From Sediminibacterium ginsengisoli (lineage in GTDB: Bacteria > Bacteroidota > Bacteroidia > Chitinophagales > Chitinophagaceae): DNA of 7,715 nucleotides. The notes beneath the pieces are model-generated. The model was not told where the DNA came from, made no database searches, and saw only the letters and a list, made by a program, of their open reading frames with translations. The position numbers and the translations under genes are program-made. Location: positions 1-7,715 of the forward strand of contig CAMAQW010000080.1 of the NCBI GenBank assembly GCA_945860335.1. The letters are read 5' to 3'. Each line of letters begins with the position of its first letter. Positions within the stretch are counted from its first letter, which is position 1. Shown piece by piece: positions 5,498 through 7,715 of this stretch.

Positions 5498-6673
5498 TTA
5501 TTTATCTGTTACTTCAACAATTAAAAATTTTAAATAATTGGTATTTTCCATGCCCCAAATAATGGGATGGTCAGACGCTTGCGCTTGAAACGTAACTTGT
5601 CTAATTTTTTTGCGCGCATCTTTTGCTGCCATTTCGATGGTTTGTAAAAACAGTTCGGGTTGAACGAGATTGGTGCAACTTGATGTCACTAAAAAACCAC
5701 CATTTCTAATTAATTTCATACCACGTAAATTAATTTCTTTATACCCCGTGATTGCTTTTTGAATACTTTCTCTACTCTTTGTAAATGCAGGTGGGTCAAG
5801 CATTACAACGTCGTATTGTCTGCCATCTTTACCCCATTGCTTAAGCACATCAAATGCGTTCATCGCTTCAAATTTACAAATCGCATCCAGCCCGTTGAGT
5901 GCTGCATTTTTATTGGCTTGCGCTACAGCGTTTTCGGAAATATCTAAACCCAACACAGATTTTGCGCCATATTGTGCGGCATGAATTTCAAATGTTCCCG
6001 TATAGGTAAAAGCACCTAAAACGTCGGCACCTTTTACAATATGTTGAATGGCTTTTCGGTTGTCTTGTTGGTCTAAAAAGTAACCCGTTTTTTGTCCATT
6101 TTGTATATCTACATGAAAACGTAATCCGTTTTCATGGATAATAATATTTGTATCAAATGGCTCCGATAAAAAACCTTTTATTTGCGTAAGTCCTTCTAGT
6201 TCTCTTACAGGCACATCGTTTCTTTCGTATATTCCCTTGGGCGTAAAAATAGTATTGAGTGCTTCCACAATGGCAGGCTTCCAATGATCCATGCCTAACG
6301 ACAAAGTTTGCAAAACAAAGTAGTCGTTGAACTTATCAATGATAAGGGCAGGCATTTGGTCCGCTTCGCCAAAAATAAGTCGACAATTTTCGGTGTAGCC
6401 TATTTTTTGACGGTAGGCCCATGCTTCTGCAATACGGCGGTGAAAAAAGGCAGCATCAATGGTTTCGGGCTTACGGGTGAGCAAACGTACTAGGATCTGT
6501 GATTTTGGGTTAATATAGCCACTACCTGCAAATTTACCATCGGCATAATGTACATCTACTGTGGCAGCAGGCTCAATTGGGCCATCAATTTTGTCTACTT
6601 CATTACCAAAAACCCAGGGGTGACCATTTGCGATACGCGCCGCAATCTTCTTTTTTAGAAACAACTTTGTCAT
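5498..6673 (-). CDS. rlmI: Class I SAM-dependent rRNA methyltransferase (RlmI-like)
   Basis: Encodes a 391-residue methyltransferase of the RlmI/COG1092 family, whose E. coli member (396 residues) makes m5C in 23S rRNA. The N-terminal part (about 1-80) fits a PUA-type RNA-binding domain, with LKKKIAARIANGHPWVFGNEV and YINPKSQILVRLLTR. The middle has the RlmI-type NGQKTGYFLDQQDNR segment. The Rossmann methyltransferase domain follows. Motif I is DVLGAFTYTGTF (217-228), then GLDIS, motif IV is LDPPAF with Asp293-Pro294-Pro295, and SSCTN contains Cys333, the likely catalytic cysteine. The motif I text (GAFTYTGTF) departs a little from the more usual NCFSYTGGF, but key positions are kept. The exact target base is inferred from the family. 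The ATG at 6673 gives the expected N-terminus. It is divergent from grpE and convergent with the mini T9SS-domain gene. Confidence 0.88.
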   Translation of the reverse strand: MTKLFLKKKIAARIANGHPWVFGNEVDKIDGPIEPAATVDVHYADGKFAGSGYINPKSQILVRLLTRKPETIDAAFFHRRIAEAWAYRQKIGYTENCRLIFGEADQMPALIIDKFNDYFVLQTLSLGMDHWKPAIVEALNTIFTPKGIYERNDVPVRELEGLTQIKGFLSEPFDTNIIIHENGLRFHVDIQNGQKTGYFLDQQDNRKAIQHIVKGADVLGAFTYTGTFEIHAAQYGAKSVLGLDISENAVAQANKNAALNGLDAICKFEAMNAFDVLKQWGKDGRQYDVVMLDPPAFTKSRESIQKAITGYKEINLRGMKLIRNGGFLVTSSCTNLVQPELFLQTIEMAAKDARKKIRQVTFQAQASDHPIIWGMENTNYLKFLIVEVTDK

Positions 6674-6687
6674 GTCTGCGAAGATAA

Positions 6688-6703
6688 GGCGGATTAATCT
6701 GCC
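6688..6703. repeat. 16-base near-palindrome in the divergent promoter region
   Basis: GGCGGATTAATCTGCC reads as an inverted repeat of two eight-base halves with one mismatched pair and no loop. Such a form suits a dimeric protein-binding site rather than an RNA hairpin. It lies 15 bases upstream of the methyltransferase start and 71 bases upstream of grpE. No regulator can be named; chance is possible. Confidence 0.3.
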
Positions 6704-6726
6704 AATTTTTCCCTTTTCTTTGCAAC

Positions 6727-6741
6727 GGCAAAATTTTTGCC
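6727..6741. repeat. 15-base palindrome upstream of grpE
   Basis: GGCAAAA and TTTTGCC form perfect seven-base arms around a single central T. The site lies 32 bases before the grpE ATG and 53 bases from the methyltransferase start. It could be an operator for either gene. It is not the CIRCE element. With its AT-rich centre, chance is a real alternative. Confidence 0.3.
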
Positions 6742-6773
6742 ATAATAAAGGGGTAAATCAATAAGCAATAGTT

Positions 6774-7331
6774 ATGGAAGCGTCAACACCAAACGAAATG
6801 GAGCAAAATATTGAAAATGAGCTCAATACCGATGAAAATATACCTGGAACCGAGCATCTCAATGAGCCGGTTGCTGATGAAGATCCTATTACCAAGCTTG
6901 AGGCCGAATTGCAGGAGCAAAAAGACAAATACCTGCGTTTAATGGCAGAGTTTGACAATTATAGAAGAAGAACATCCAAAGAGCGTTTAGAGCTTATTCA
7001 AACCGCTGGTAAGGACGTCATTGTATCGATGCTTGACATTTTAGACGATTGTGACCGCGCCGAAAAGCAGTTGCAAAGTTCAGATGATATCGCAGTTCAA
7101 AAAGAAGGGATTCAACTCGTTTTTAATAAATTGCGTGCTACTATGTTAGCCAAAGGCGTAAAGGCGATGGAAAGTGTCCACGAAGAATTTGATGTTGAAA
7201 AGCATGAAGCCATTACTGAAATTCCTGCACCTTCAGAGCATTTAAAAGGAAAGGTAATTGATGATGTAGTTAAAGGGTATTATTTAAATGATAAAATTAT
7301 CCGCTTTGCAAAAGTGGTAGTAGGAAAATAA
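6774..7331 (+). CDS. grpE: Nucleotide exchange factor GrpE (Hsp70 cofactor)
   Basis: Encodes a 185-residue GrpE, which releases ADP from DnaK and so drives the Hsp70 chaperone cycle in the cytoplasm. The first 35-40 residues are acidic and probably disordered. A long helix, expected to form the dimeric coiled coil, runs from about 38 to 70 and contains the conserved MAEFDNYRRRTSKER segment. The beta-rich head that contacts DnaK is at the C-terminus, with EFDVEKHEAI, DDVVKGYYLNDKIIRFAKVVVGK and the GrpE signature G-Y-x-L-x-D-K-I-I-R-x-A-x-V-x-V. The ATG at 6774 is preferred; a second in-frame ATG is at codon 9. Seven bases separate the stop from dnaJ, indicating one operon. No CIRCE element was found upstream, and no exact -7 box; TTTCTTTG at 6715-6722 is one mismatch off. 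Confidence 0.95.
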   Translation: MEASTPNEMEQNIENELNTDENIPGTEHLNEPVADEDPITKLEAELQEQKDKYLRLMAEFDNYRRRTSKERLELIQTAGKDVIVSMLDILDDCDRAEKQLQSSDDIAVQKEGIQLVFNKLRATMLAKGVKAMESVHEEFDVEKHEAITEIPAPSEHLKGKVIDDVVKGYYLNDKIIRFAKVVVGK

Positions 7332-7338
7332 TTAAGCA

Positions 7339-7715
7339 ATGGCAAAAAGAGATTTTTACGAAATATTAGGGGTATCTAAATCTTCATCTGCAGATGAAAT
7401 TAAAAAAGCATACCGTAAAGTGGCGATGCAATATCACCCAGACAGAAATCCGGGTGATAAAGAAGCAGAAGATAAATTTAAAGAAGCCGCTGAAGCCTAT
7501 GAGATTTTAAGTGACGCTGATAAAAAAGCAAAGTATGACAGGTTTGGTCATAATGCTTTTGGTCCGGGAATGGGCGGCGGTGCTTCTCATAGCTCTAATA
7601 TGGATGATATCTTTAGCCAGTTTGGAGATATGTTTGGTGATGATGCTTTTGGTTCTTTTTTTGGTGGTGGAAGGTCAAGAGGTGGTGGGGGCAGGGCTGC
7701 AAGAGGACAGCGTGG
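7339..7715 (+). CDS. dnaJ: Chaperone protein DnaJ (5' part, cut by the window end)
   Basis: The first 125 codons of dnaJ, the Hsp40 co-chaperone that delivers unfolded substrates to DnaK and stimulates its ATPase. Residues 1-70 are a complete J domain: KRDFYEILGVSKSSSADEIKKAYRK, the catalytic HPD tripeptide at 33-35 (YHPDRNPGDKEAEDKF), and YEILSDADKKAKYDRFGH. A Gly/Phe-rich region follows (about 71 onward), with MDDIFSQFGDMFGDDAFGSFFGGG and a Gly/Arg-rich stretch at the edge. The zinc-binding CxxCxGxG repeats and C-terminal substrate domains would lie beyond position 7715. A J domain plus G/F region directly after grpE makes full DnaJ the best call over CbpA-like proteins. The start is ATG at 7339, seven bases after grpE, with no Shine-Dalgarno. 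Confidence 0.93.
   Translation, partial: MAKRDFYEILGVSKSSSADEIKKAYRKVAMQYHPDRNPGDKEAEDKFKEAAEAYEILSDADKKAKYDRFGHNAFGPGMGGGASHSSNMDDIFSQFGDMFGDDAFGSFFGGGRSRGGGGRAARGQR

Noticed and set aside
5518..5540. CAATTA/TAATTG inverted repeat as a terminator for the mini T9SS-domain gene
   Set aside because: The stem is six AT-rich pairs with an 11-base loop, lies inside the methyltransferase coding region, and has no following T-run on the + strand.
6674..6773. CIRCE/HrcA operator upstream of grpE
   Set aside because: No TTAGCACTC-N9-GAGTGCTAA-like repeat is present; the palindromes seen have different sequences.

Overview
The window looks like an ordinary, gene-dense piece of a Bacteroidota chromosome. 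Sphingobacteriia/Chitinophagaceae-like is my best guess, from protein resemblance only. Three things support the phylum. Several proteins are typical of it: the omega subunit variant, a DUF4835/PorD-like protein, a DUF4296 lipoprotein and a type IX secretion (T9SS) C-terminal sorting domain. No gene has a Shine-Dalgarno sequence before its start. Three intergenic regions carry the Bacteroidota -7 promoter element TAnnTTTG.

Layout, left to right. rpsA (ribosomal protein S1, six S1 domains) has a promoter and a small leader hairpin and ends at a strong intrinsic terminator. A second promoter lies almost on top of the start of bamD, which overlaps rpoZ by four bases (ATGA); that unit ends at another terminator. 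Next come a PorD-like (DUF4835) secretion-associated gene and a DUF4296 lipoprotein gene, again overlapping as ATGA. A thiol peroxidase (AhpC/TSA, AhpE/BCP-like) follows, then a 119-residue protein that is little more than a signal peptide and a T9SS sorting domain. That last gene meets an RlmI-type rRNA methyltransferase gene on the minus strand tail to tail with one base between stop codons. A 100-base divergent region then leads into grpE and dnaJ, the latter cut by the window end.

By theme, the window combines translation and transcription core (S1, omega, rRNA methylation), outer-membrane biogenesis and secretion (BamD, PorD-like, DUF4296 lipoprotein, a T9SS substrate-type protein) and stress/proteostasis (peroxiredoxin, GrpE, DnaJ). 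All genes except dnaJ appear intact. I see no mobile element, CRISPR array, tRNA or rRNA. No stretch longer than about 145 bases lacks a gene.

I do not see a clear new multi-gene system. The most notable signal is a perfect 12-bp inverted repeat (14 bp with a wobble) followed by a T-run, resembling an intrinsic terminator, lying inside the 5' part of the mini T9SS-domain gene. Lesser points are the rpsA leader hairpin, the near-leaderless bamD promoter, and the absence of coaBC and recN from a neighbourhood where I would expect them.
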